The position numbers and the translations under genes were made by a program. From Actinoplanes palleronii (lineage in GTDB: Bacteria > Actinomycetota > Actinomycetes > Mycobacteriales > Micromonosporaceae): a stretch of DNA of 64,000 bases. The notes beneath the pieces are model-generated. The model was not told the DNA's origin and ran no database searches. It saw only the letters and a list, made by a program, of their open reading frames with translations. The DNA lies in NCBI RefSeq assembly GCF_016862315.1, contig NZ_BOMS01000088.1, forward strand, positions 62,001 to 126,000, read 5' to 3'. Positions 16,632-24,582 of the stretch are shown piece after piece (the first letter of the stretch is position 1; every line of letters begins with the position of its first letter).

Positions 16632-17291
16632 GTGGCAACGCGTACCGAAGTCTGTTACGACCTGCTCAAGGGACGCATCCTGGACGGCACGTACGGCCCG
16701 GGGCACCGGCTCGTCATCGACCAGCTCGGGCGCGAGACCAACATCAGCACCATCCCGTGGCGCGAGTCGATGCGCCGCCTCGAAGCCGAGGGCTGGATCG
16801 AGATCATCCCGAACGTCGGCGCCCGCGTCGCCACCTTCGACGCGGGGGAGTGGACCCGGACCATGCGACTGCTCGCCCGGCTCGAAGGGCTCGCCACCGC
16901 CCTGGCCGCCGAGGAACTCACGGCGCAGGACCTGGCCGACGCCCGGCGGATCAACGGTGAGATGTCCGAGGCCCTGGCCGATTTTGATCCGCTGCGGTTC
17001 TCCCAGCTCAACCGCCAGTTCCACACCATGATCTTCCATCGGGCGCCGGACAAGCACCTCGTCGCGCTGCTCGACAACGAATGGGCCCGGCTCGACTTCA
17101 TCCGCCGCTCCGCCTTCACCCACGCGCCCGGGCGCGCGGTCCAATCGGTCGCCGAGCACGCCGCGCTGCTGGACCTGCTCGAGGCCCGTGCCGACGCGGA
17201 CACCATCGAGACCGCCGCGCGCCGGCACAAACTGAACACCCTCGACGCGGTCACCCGGCACGCGGTGGCCCTCGGCAACGCGCTCGCCTGA
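16632..17291 (+). CDS. GntR-family transcriptional regulator (FCD/FadR subfamily)
   Basis: 219 residues from the GTG at 16632, preferred over the GTG at 16596 because AGGGGA lies about ten bases upstream and the HTH then begins normally. Residues about 5-70 are the winged HTH (EVCYDLLKGRILDGTYGPGHRLVIDQLGRE is the start), 75-210 an all-helical FCD effector domain with RQFHTMIFHRAPDKHLV and a His (EHAALLDLLEARDAD region) typical of metal-assisted carboxylate binding. Matching TNGTNNACNA dyads at 9344, 9392 and 16580 make it the probable regulator of both catabolic operons and of itself. The ligand is probably an acid from the pathway. Confidence 0.9.
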   Translation: MATRTEVCYDLLKGRILDGTYGPGHRLVIDQLGRETNISTIPWRESMRRLEAEGWIEIIPNVGARVATFDAGEWTRTMRLLARLEGLATALAAEELTAQDLADARRINGEMSEALADFDPLRFSQLNRQFHTMIFHRAPDKHLVALLDNEWARLDFIRRSAFTHAPGRAVQSVAEHAALLDLLEARADADTIETAARRHKLNTLDAVTRHAVALGNALA

Positions 17292-17296
17292 GGCTG

Positions 17297-18466
17297 ATGA
17301 TGGTGAATACTCCGCAGGACATGACCTACCGGGCGCCGGGCGCCATCCGTGACATGCTGTTCACGACGTGGTCGCTGCTCAACGGCTTCACCGCCGACCA
17401 GCGCGCCCGGGCCCACTTCGCGTTCGACGACCCGCGGCGCGTCGACTGGGACTTCATCCCGAAACCCGACCGCACCGGCGTCGCGCTCGCCGAACTCGAC
17501 AGGCACCAGAAGACCCTCGCGCACACCCTGCTGCGCTCCGCGCTGAGCCTGCGCGGTTACAGCCAGGCGCTGGCGATCATGGCGACCGAGAACATCCTGC
17601 GCGAACTCGAAGTCGTGCAGCGCGGATTCGGTGCCTACGCCGCCGACTTCCGCGACCCCGAGGCGTACCTGTTCAGCTGGTTCGGCCGGCCGGGCTTCGA
17701 GGACACCTGGGGCTGGCGGATCATCGGCCACCACCTCGGGTTCTCCTGCACGGTCGTCGGCCAGGAGCAGCTGACCGTGACGCCGTTCGCGATGGGTGCG
17801 CAGCCGTTCCCGGCCGGGGTGCTCAACCCGCTCGGCGAGAGCCAGAGCCGGGGGTTCGCGCTGCTGCACCGGCTGAGCCCGCAGCAGCGCGAGGCCGCGC
17901 ACATCCACCCGGTGGCGCCGGCCGACTTCACCACCCGCCAGGTCCCGTACGTGGGGGAGGTCGAACTGCCCGACCACGTGGACCTGGGGATCGAGTCGTA
18001 CGCGATCACCGACGACGACCGCTGGGCCCTGCGCTTCGAGCGGGACGCACCGAGCGGGCTCAACGGCGCGCAGCTGAGCGCGGACGAGCTCGGACTCGCC
18101 CGCGAACTCCTGCTGCACTTCGTGGAGACCGGCCCCGACGAACTCGCCGCGCAGTACCGCGCGGTCGTCGAAGCGGAGCCGGCCGAGCTGCTCACCTTCG
18201 CGTGGGCCGGCGGGCTACGTCCGGACACCGCGTACTACTTCCGGGTCTCGACGCGGAGCCTGCTCGTCGAGTCGGACAACGCGGTCGCGGCCGGGCAGCA
18301 CATCCACGCCGTCTGGCGCGACCTCGACAACGACCTGGGCCACGATCTGCTGCTCGACCACTACGCGAGCAACGACCACCGCCGGGGCAGCGCCCACCTG
18401 CACCGGCGCATCACGTCCAGCACCGAATCCGACGCCGACTTCATCGCGGCCCGGCGGCTGCGGTAG
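17297..18466 (+). CDS. DUF3500-family protein (copy 2)
   Basis: 389 residues from the ATG at 17297, five bases after gntR stops; ATG at 17300 in another frame is ignored. It shares the DUF3500 core with copy 1 (DTWGWRIIGHHLGFSCTVVGQEQ versus EPWGWNLYGHHLALNCLVVGGQ) and the C-terminal YYFRVSTRSLLVESDN, HIHAVWR and NDLGHDLLLDHYA. The two proteins are clearly homologous but far from identical, so they may act on successive or alternative substrates rather than being recent duplicates. Function unknown; see copy 1. Confidence 0.86.
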   Translation: MMVNTPQDMTYRAPGAIRDMLFTTWSLLNGFTADQRARAHFAFDDPRRVDWDFIPKPDRTGVALAELDRHQKTLAHTLLRSALSLRGYSQALAIMATENILRELEVVQRGFGAYAADFRDPEAYLFSWFGRPGFEDTWGWRIIGHHLGFSCTVVGQEQLTVTPFAMGAQPFPAGVLNPLGESQSRGFALLHRLSPQQREAAHIHPVAPADFTTRQVPYVGEVELPDHVDLGIESYAITDDDRWALRFERDAPSGLNGAQLSADELGLARELLLHFVETGPDELAAQYRAVVEAEPAELLTFAWAGGLRPDTAYYFRVSTRSLLVESDNAVAAGQHIHAVWRDLDNDLGHDLLLDHYASNDHRRGSAHLHRRITSSTESDADFIAARRLR

Positions 18467-18469
18467 CCA

Positions 18470-18486
18470 CCGGGCCGGCTGCCCGG
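18470..18486. terminator. Weak bidirectional hairpin between convergent genes
   Basis: CCGGGC-CGGCT-GCCCGG, a six-bp stem with a five-base loop, in the 24-base gap between the DUF3500 copy 2 and alpha/beta hydrolase stops. No T tract. Confidence 0.35.
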
Positions 18487-18490
18487 CAGC

Positions 18491-19699
18491 TCAGCGATGC
18501 GACCGGAGCCACGCCCGGATGTCGGTGACGACCTGGTGGTCGGGGTTGCCGAACTCCGGGGTGAACTTCGGCGTGACGTTCATGGTGTGTGCCATGCCCG
18601 GGTAGATGACGATCCGGTGGTCGGGGTTGCCGGCCGCGGCGACGGCGGCGTCGGCGGCCAGGGCCGCCCGGGCCGGGGTCTGCAGGTCGTTCTCACCGTT
18701 GAGCAGCAGCGTCGGGCCGGCGAACCGGGGCAGGGCCGCGGTCACCGTGGGGAAGCGGGCGATGTCGGCGACGTAGTCCTGCAGCGTCTCCAGGCCCGGG
18801 ACGTCCGGGTACGCGTCGATGCCGGTGGCGGCGCGCAGGACCCGCCCGGCCTCGGCGTCGATCGCGATCTGCCCGTCGTGGTCGGTGTCGGAGCTCGCCA
18901 GGACCTTGTCACCGTCGAGCAGGACCGAGCGGAACTGGTCGGCGGCCGCCTTCGGCTGGCCGATCAGCCCGTCGATCGCCTCGGCGGCCGTCAACCGGCC
19001 GTCGGCGTCCACGTCGAACTCGTCGTGCAGCTGCAGCAGGAGCCGGCCGTAGATCTGCAGGGTCAGCAGCTTCTTGATGTCCTGGCCGACGACACCCATC
19101 GCGATCACCCCGGCCGGAGTGGGGATGCCGAACGCCTTCGGGTCGGCGGCCAGGTTGGCGGCGACGTTCGTACCCTCGCTGTGGCCCAGCAGGACGATCC
19201 GGGACGGATCCAGCTTCGGTGACGCGGCAGCGAACCGGATCACCGACGCCGCGTCACGCTGGATCTGCGCGTACGGGTGCTTCGGGTTCAGCTGCGCGGG
19301 GTCGGTGCTCTCCACCGGCCCGATCCCGGTCACGCCGCGCTTGTTGAACCGCAGCGCCGCGTACCCTTCCCGGGCGGCGGCCTGCGCGAGCGGCACGAAC
19401 GTCGCGCCCTTGCCCTCCGGCAGGGTCTGGTCCATGTCGTTGTGGCCGCTGCCGTGCAGCATGACGACCACCGGGAGCCGGCCCTTGGCCCGGCTCGGGT
19501 AGGTCAGCTCGGCCTGGGTGACCCAGCCCGTGCCGAGGTCGATGCGGACCTGCTCGCGGGTGATGCCCGTCCAGCCCGTCTGCATGGTCAGGGCGGTGGT
19601 CGGTGTGCTCGCCGCATGGGCGATGCCCACACCGCCGGCCAGCACGGTGACGGCGGTCAGGGCGACGGTCAGACTCCGATACTTCGTTGCCGTTGTCAT
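18491..19699 (-). CDS. Exported alpha/beta hydrolase with two EF-hand-like loops
   Basis: 402 residues from the ATG at 19699 (the frame stays open upstream, but MTTATKYRSLTVALTAVTVLAG gives a proper signal peptide ending AHA). Oxyanion loop VVVMLHGSGHND, nucleophile elbow GHSEG (about residue 172), late Asp/His region LLNGENDLQTPA and GMAHTMN: an acyl/dienelactone-hydrolase-like serine hydrolase. Inserted in the cap are DVDADGRLTAAE (about 228-239), a canonical EF-hand loop, and DTDHDGQIAIDA (about 271-282), with Ala at position 12. Calcium may stabilise or switch the cap outside the cell. Substrate unknown. Convergent with DUF3500 copy 2. Confidence 0.88.
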   Translation of the reverse strand: MTTATKYRSLTVALTAVTVLAGGVGIAHAASTPTTALTMQTGWTGITREQVRIDLGTGWVTQAELTYPSRAKGRLPVVVMLHGSGHNDMDQTLPEGKGATFVPLAQAAAREGYAALRFNKRGVTGIGPVESTDPAQLNPKHPYAQIQRDAASVIRFAAASPKLDPSRIVLLGHSEGTNVAANLAADPKAFGIPTPAGVIAMGVVGQDIKKLLTLQIYGRLLLQLHDEFDVDADGRLTAAEAIDGLIGQPKAAADQFRSVLLDGDKVLASSDTDHDGQIAIDAEAGRVLRAATGIDAYPDVPGLETLQDYVADIARFPTVTAALPRFAGPTLLLNGENDLQTPARAALAADAAVAAAGNPDHRIVIYPGMAHTMNVTPKFTPEFGNPDHQVVTDIRAWLRSHR

Positions 19700-19874
19700 G
19701 AGAACGACGCTATGGATCACGGACATCGGCATCGATCCCGCTGGCCACCCGATCCGGGTACAGCAGGCTGTACCCGGTGGGGGCAAGTTCGTTGGCGGCC
19801 ACTCCGCGGCGCGCACCCGCTCCAGCGGCCGGTCCAGCCAGGTTTGGTGTCGCCGTCGGCCTGCTCGGGTGCGG

Positions 19875-20525
19875 TCAGCTTCGCAGGTAGGTCAGCACAG
19901 CGAGAACCCGGCGGTGGCCGTCGGCGTCGGGAAGCTCGAGTTTGGTGAAGATGTTGCCGATGTGTTTGGCCACCGCGGCGTCGCTGATGCCGAGCGCACG
20001 GGCGATGGACGGGTTGTTGTGGCCCTCGGCCATCTGCTCGAGCACCTCCCGTTCCCGCGTGGTCAACCGGTCGAGCGGGTTCGTCGTGCGCCGCCGGTTC
20101 AGCAGCTGCCGCACCACGTCGGGGTCGATGACGGTCTCACCGGCCGCGACCCGAGACACCGCGTCGGAGAAGTCGGCGATCTCGCCGACGCGGTCCTTGA
20201 GCAGGTAGCCGACTCCGGCCTGCCCGGACGGGCCGAGCAGTTCAGCGGCGTACGCGGTGGCCGCGTACTGCGACAGCACGAGAACCGCCGCGCCCGGGTC
20301 GCCGGCACGCAGTGCCACCGCGGCACGCAGCCCCTCGTCGGTGAAGCTGGGCGGCATGCGGACATCGGTGATGACCAGGTCGGGTCGGTGCGCACGGGCG
20401 GCCGCCGTCATCGCGTCGCCGTCGCCGACCGCTGCCACCACGGTGTGGCCCAGCCCTTCGAGCAAGCTGACCAGGCCGGCCCGCATGAGCGCGGCGTCTT
20501 CGGCGAGCACGATTCTCAGCGACAC
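19875..20525 (-). CDS. NarL/LuxR-type response regulator
   Basis: 216 residues. Receiver domain 1-125 with acidic pocket E9/D10, phospho-acceptor D54 (LVITDVRMP) and K104-region LLKD; output domain 148-212 with LTTREREVLEQMAEGHNNPSIARALGISDAAVAKHIGNIFTKL. The gene overlaps the end of the histidine-kinase gene by ten bases, so they are a co-translated pair. A 30-bp palindrome before the operon is the obvious candidate binding site. Confidence 0.93.
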   Translation of the reverse strand: MSLRIVLAEDAALMRAGLVSLLEGLGHTVVAAVGDGDAMTAAARAHRPDLVITDVRMPPSFTDEGLRAAVALRAGDPGAAVLVLSQYAATAYAAELLGPSGQAGVGYLLKDRVGEIADFSDAVSRVAAGETVIDPDVVRQLLNRRRTTNPLDRLTTREREVLEQMAEGHNNPSIARALGISDAAVAKHIGNIFTKLELPDADGHRRVLAVLTYLRS

Positions 20526-21748
20526 GGCAGGTCGATCCGCACGGTGGTGGGTCCTCCTTGTGGACTGGTGATCTCCAGGGTGCCGGCCACGACGGCCACG
20601 CGGTCGGCCAGCCCCCGCAGGCCCGAGCCCCGTGACGGTTCGGCGCCACCCGTGCCGTCATCGACGATGGCCAGCGTCAGTCGCTGCTCAACGCGTCCGC
20701 CGCTGATCCGGATGCGCGTGGCGGCAGCGTGTCGCACCGCGTTGGTCAGGGCCTCGGAAACCACGAAGTAGGCGGTGGACTCGATCTCGGGCGGCAGCCG
20801 GCCGGGCAGGTCGAGATCGACCTCGACCGGAATCGGACACCGTTCGGCGAGTTCGCGTATCGCCTCGGTCAGCCCGAGGTCGGTGAGGATCTGGGGATGG
20901 ATGCCGCGGATCTGGTCGCGCAGGGTGATCAGTGCCAGCCGGGCCTGGTCGTGGGCCTCGCCGACGAGGTGCCTGGCGCGTGCGTCCGCGCTGGTCATCT
21001 GCCGCTCGGCCAGACCCAGCTTCATCGTCAGGAGTACCAGGTGTTGCTGTGCGCCATCGTGCAGATCTCGCTCGATCCGGCGGCGTTCGGCCTCGAAGGC
21101 GTTGACCAACCGGCTGCGGGACAGGGCCAGCTCCTCGACCTGACGGCTCGTCTCGATGCCGGTGGGCGCGAGCAACCACCTGGCGAAGGCGGCCTGGGCG
21201 CCGCCGAGCACGCTGATGCCGTACAGGGTGACGACCGTCGCTGGCACCCCGGCCACCGCGGCGACGGCGCAGGCCTGCCCGACGGTCTCGACCGTCCAGG
21301 TGCCCAGCGTGATGTGGATGTTCGCGCCCAACCCGAGCGACAGCGGCAGCGTCAGCAGCAGCAGGCAGACGAGTAGGACGATCACTGCGGCGAGGTCGAG
21401 GAGCGCCAGCACCGACAGCAGGCATGCGCCGTAGCCGAGTTCGCGCCAGGTCGCCGCCGCGGTCACCCGCTGGCGCACCCATGCCCAGCCGCCCGGGGGC
21501 GCGGGCGGGTGCGGGTCGGGGATCGCCACCGGATCCATCAAGGCGAGCCGGTGGCGCTCCAGCGCCCCGATCGGTGGGCCGGCGAGCAGCAGCAGCGGCG
21601 GGAACAGCAGCAGCGGCAGAACGGCCAGCCAGCCGATCGCGATCACCGGCAGGCTACTGACGACGTAGGCCAGGCTGCGCCAGGGCCATCGCGACCGAAC
21701 GAAGCGGACGGGGTGGCCCGCCATCGCCTGCCACACGCTCGCCGCCAC
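20516..21748 (-). CDS. Sensor histidine kinase (HisKA_3, NarL partner)
   Basis: 410 residues from the GTG at 21748, which lies two bases past the TGA of the membrane-protein gene with GGAG upstream; the longer frame to 21838 would overlap that gene. N-terminal half has about five hydrophobic segments in two groups and almost no extracellular domain, so the signal is probably sensed within or at the membrane. HisKA_3 motif ERDLHDGAQQHLVLL places the phosphorylated His at 230. HATPase motifs SEALTNAVRHA, DDGTGG and GSGLRGLADRV follow. Confidence 0.9.
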   Translation of the reverse strand: MAASVWQAMAGHPVRFVRSRWPWRSLAYVVSSLPVIAIGWLAVLPLLLFPPLLLLAGPPIGALERHRLALMDPVAIPDPHPPAPPGGWAWVRQRVTAAATWRELGYGACLLSVLALLDLAAVIVLLVCLLLLTLPLSLGLGANIHITLGTWTVETVGQACAVAAVAGVPATVVTLYGISVLGGAQAAFARWLLAPTGIETSRQVEELALSRSRLVNAFEAERRRIERDLHDGAQQHLVLLTMKLGLAERQMTSADARARHLVGEAHDQARLALITLRDQIRGIHPQILTDLGLTEAIRELAERCPIPVEVDLDLPGRLPPEIESTAYFVVSEALTNAVRHAAATRIRISGGRVEQRLTLAIVDDGTGGAEPSRGSGLRGLADRVAVVAGTLEITSPQGGPTTVRIDLPCR

Positions 21749-21750
21749 GG

Positions 21751-22620
21751 TCAGCCTGCTCCGAGGGCGTCGAGCAGCGCGGTGGCGGGTTGCAGCGCCG
21801 AGACGACACTGGCCGCTGTCATGAGGAGCAGCAGACATGCGGTCAGGATCATGATCACACCGAGTGTACGGCGCATGACTCCGACGCGGGTGGCGCCCGG
21901 GCCGCCGGTCGTCCGCCGCTTCCAGAACTGGGCGCCGGCCAGGCCGAGCGCCACCAGCAGCGTGGCGGACACCGCTGCCAGGACCCAGTGGTATCGCGCG
22001 ACCTCGCTAAGCAGCACCGCCAGCGCGCCGGAACCGGCCTGCGGATCGGCTGAGGTCGTCAGCCTTTCGCGGATCTCACTCACCACCTGCGCGAGCCGGC
22101 CGTCGGCGGTGGTGCCGGACAGCAGCGGCAGCAGGGCGACCAACGGTACGGCCGTCGCCTGGATGTTCGCCATCAGCACTCCCACGGCGAGAACCGTCAC
22201 CACCGTCGCGGCCGTGGCGGCCGTCGCGGACCCCCGGGCTCGCAGGTATCGGTGCCACAGCGCGGTGGCGAGCAGGGCGAGGACGATGACCGACGACGCG
22301 CTGATCGCCACCTTGATCGCATGCCAGGCGAACCAGTAGTCGACGAGCGTCGTCAGGCCGGCGGGCAACTCCGAGGTTCCGCTTCGCCAGTACTCGACGA
22401 GGGCACGTCCCACGGCGCCCTGCAGTTTCGCCTCGCTGTCGTAAGCCCCGAAGGCCGGCCGTAGCAGTGCGGCGGGAGCGAGCACGAATGTCGCCACCAA
22501 CGCTGCGCCGGCGGCCAGCAGCCATCCGATCGCGGACCTCGAATGCAGTCGCCCAGTTCTGCGGTCGGAACCCGGTGTCGGTGCGGCGGCACCCGTCGTC
22601 GTGATCGCTCGAAATCGCAT
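21751..22620 (-). CDS. Membrane protein of the two-component operon (unknown function)
   Basis: 289 residues with hydrophobic segments near 32-55, 110-127, 133-165, 210-232 and 250-275, a large polar loop at 60-100 and another near 170-205. I do not recognise a family. It is the first gene of the membrane protein-kinase-regulator operon; its stop is three bases from the kinase GTG. No Shine-Dalgarno site precedes the ATG, so it may be leaderless. An accessory sensor or the regulated target of the system are both possible. Confidence 0.75.
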   Translation of the reverse strand: MRFRAITTTGAAAPTPGSDRRTGRLHSRSAIGWLLAAGAALVATFVLAPAALLRPAFGAYDSEAKLQGAVGRALVEYWRSGTSELPAGLTTLVDYWFAWHAIKVAISASSVIVLALLATALWHRYLRARGSATAATAATVVTVLAVGVLMANIQATAVPLVALLPLLSGTTADGRLAQVVSEIRERLTTSADPQAGSGALAVLLSEVARYHWVLAAVSATLLVALGLAGAQFWKRRTTGGPGATRVGVMRRTLGVIMILTACLLLLMTAASVVSALQPATALLDALGAG

Positions 22621-22694
22621 AGGACGACGCTAAAGTTCGGCCTCGCCGAGCGCGATGGCGCCTGTAATAGCACCGCCGGGTGGGGCTGCACTAC

Positions 22695-22724
22695 CCCTGA
22701 GGTATACCTAGGTCTACCTCAGGG
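22695..22724. promoter_or_regulatory. 30-bp near-perfect palindrome upstream of the two-component operon
   Basis: Arms CCCTGAGGTA and TACCTCAGGG flank a centre ACCTAGGT; only one base pair is mismatched over 30 bases. It lies 75-104 bases before the start of the first gene. Position and symmetry fit a response-regulator operator; formation of a hairpin is also possible. Confidence 0.6.
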
Positions 22725-22746
22725 CGAGTAGCCGAGGGCGTCTCGC

Positions 22747-22968
22747 CTACCTCAAATTTGCGCTGGCGTGTGAACCTGGCCATGCGACCGGCGCGGCTGG
22801 CCTGATCGTCTCCGGCCCGGCCTGCGCGAGGGAGCAGGATGCCGGTTCGGCAGTCAATATGACCGTGGTCTTCGCATCGACGCTGGCCAGGTGGAACCTG
22901 TGCGAGATCAGCTGAGCGGCGGCACTCTCGGTGCCGGCTACGGACGACGAGAAACTCAAATTCGGCAT
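22747..22968 (-). CDS. Possible small protein (unknown)
   Basis: 73 residues from the ATG at 22968, which has AAGGAA five bases upstream. Composition is Ala/Ser-rich with no recognisable domain or membrane segment (start MPNLSFSSSVAGTES). It fills part of the 480-base gap between the membrane-protein gene and the lone receiver gene. The ribosome site is the only positive evidence; no homologue comes to mind. Confidence 0.3.
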   Translation of the reverse strand: MPNLSFSSSVAGTESAAAQLISHRFHLASVDAKTTVILTAEPASCSLAQAGPETIRPAAPVAWPGSHASANLR

Positions 22969-23099
22969 GACGTTTCCTTGCCTCAAGTGTGGTTGTGGTT
23001 GCTTTTCTATCGGTCGAGAAAGTTGTCCGGTGGAGCATTTCGTGCTTTCCGCACGGACTCACGTCTCTGTGGATAACGGAGCCGCGCATTCTTGGATGA

Positions 23100-23549
23100 C
23101 TATGGTCGGGGGCGGCTCGGCAGAATGGTGCGTACACGTTCTGTCAGGTCCGGCATGTGAATGGGTTTGTCCAGGAATCCGACGACTCCCAGGTGCTGCG
23201 CCAGGCAGAGGTCTATCTTCGCGACCTGATCGGTCAGGATGATGATCGGAGCGGCACAGACGGCGTGACTGCCACGCATACGTGCACAGACGGACAAGCA
23301 GTTGAGATCATCGAGGTCCTGGTCGAGCAAAATGAGGTCGGGGCGCTTGGCGCCGGCCGCATCCACCGCGCCGGCGGCGTTGGCGGCCTGCTCGGTGTCG
23401 AAGTCGAACGTGTGCAGGACGAAAGTGACCAAGTCCCGCGTCCAGTTGTCGCGCGCGGCCACCAGAATGCTGTTCTTCCGTATGCTGCCTGCCGGTTTTC
23501 CGCGCTCGTGGGCCAGGAGCGGATCGTCGGCTAAACATTCACTGCTCAT
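23100..23549 (-). CDS. Single-domain response regulator (receiver only)
   Basis: 149 residues from the ATG at 23549 (the frame to 23627 lacks a ribosome site). About 30 N-terminal residues precede one receiver domain: SILVAARDNWTRDLV replaces the usual acidic DD pair with AARD, the phospho-acceptor strand is DLILLDQDLDDLN, and PIIILTDQ and FLDKPIH give the conserved Thr and Lys. No output domain, so it would act by protein contact, as a CheY-like relay. The weakened acidic pocket suggests altered phosphorylation. No kinase gene is adjacent; the nearest are at 24583 and 26587. Confidence 0.82.
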   Translation of the reverse strand: MSSECLADDPLLAHERGKPAGSIRKNSILVAARDNWTRDLVTFVLHTFDFDTEQAANAAGAVDAAGAKRPDLILLDQDLDDLNCLSVCARMRGSHAVCAAPIIILTDQVAKIDLCLAQHLGVVGFLDKPIHMPDLTERVRTILPSRPRP

Positions 23550-23901
23550 GACTGCATCCCCGTTCGTCAATCGCGTTCTGGCGGAAGTGAAGAATCGGAC
23601 AGGCGTGACCGGATGTCTGATGGTCAAGGATTTCTCCTCACGGCGGGTCCAGCCAAGTACATGTGCGCCCCGTCAAGTGGGGTGTCACCACCGGCTACGG
23701 CGTCGAATGTCCAGCGTTCAGCGACCTGCGAGGCGGCTGCGTCAGTGCGATCACCGCCTGGATCCGCGCAGTGGGTGCGCGTTGCCGTCATCTTCGGCGG
23801 AATATTTCTGCGCTGAAGCTTTCGGCGCTGATGTTGTCGGCAGCGGGTGGCGACGTTCTTCACAGGCAGCCGGGCGAGGGGGTGGTGCGCAGTGACCGTG
23901 T
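23550..23901. other. Intergenic region with no supported gene
   Basis: 352 bases between the receiver gene and the MarR gene. Short open frames exist on both strands but none has a ribosome site, recognisable domain or consistent codon bias. I see no strong hairpin. Confidence 0.5.
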
Positions 23902-24363
23902 TCAGCCTCGCGGACCGAGTTGCTGCATTCCATCAGCGAGCAGCCGGGACAGCAGGCCATGCAGGGTGCAGCGGTCGTCTTCGTCGAAGATTTCGTAAAG
24001 TTCGGCGACGGATCGCTCGAGGTCCGCTCGGGCGTTGTCGACCAGCTCGACACCGGTGTCGGTGATGGCCACGAAGCTGGTGCGCCGGTTGTCCTTCGGC
24101 CGCCAGCGTCGCACCAGCCGGCGCTTCGCGAGTTGTTCGGTGGCGATCGTGGCCGACGAGGCGGCCAGCCCGCTGCGCCGGGCATGCTCGCCGATGGTCG
24201 CCAGGTCCCCATCGCGCGTGCGATACAACTCGGTCAGCAGCCACCAGGCGTTGCGGGTGATGCCGTAGCGGTCGATCACCTGAGTGAAGGGTCCGTCCAG
24301 CACTCGGCCGGCTTGGACGATGACCCTGCCCAGGACGGCGGCAGTGACCTCGATATCCGACAT
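23902..24363 (-). CDS. MarR-family transcriptional regulator
   Basis: 153 residues from the ATG at 24363. Winged-helix core: ITRNAWWLLTELYRTRDGDLATIGEHARRSGLAASSATIATEQLAKRRLVRR, then the wing DNRRTSFVAITDTGVELV. N- and C-terminal helices form the dimer interface. MarR proteins repress a nearby gene and release on binding phenolic or oxidant ligands; no divergent target is obvious here, and the downstream receiver gene is 350 bases away. No clear dyad was found in front of it. Confidence 0.88.
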   Translation of the reverse strand: MSDIEVTAAVLGRVIVQAGRVLDGPFTQVIDRYGITRNAWWLLTELYRTRDGDLATIGEHARRSGLAASSATIATEQLAKRRLVRRWRPKDNRRTSFVAITDTGVELVDNARADLERSVAELYEIFDEDDRCTLHGLLSRLLADGMQQLGPRG

Positions 24364-24582
24364 ACGGCCATTATCGGGCGAAGGGCGGCGTCTGGTGGTG
24401 TTGAAGCCGAAGATTTCGCCGCTGAACAGTGTCCGGAAGGGCCCCTGCTCGGGTCGGCAGCGCGTCCGCGCCAGGACTGCCCGGTGCATCGGTTTGCTGT
24501 CCGGGCAGGATCACCTGCTGGCGTCGCCGACCCCGTATCGCCCGCACGCCGACGACGTCGCCGTGGTGGTGCGGTGCAGGCC

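Noticed and set aside
22691..23137. 148-codon minus-strand frame
   Set aside because: Begins inside the receiver gene's tail and runs through the palindrome; His/Arg/Cys-rich nonsense composition.
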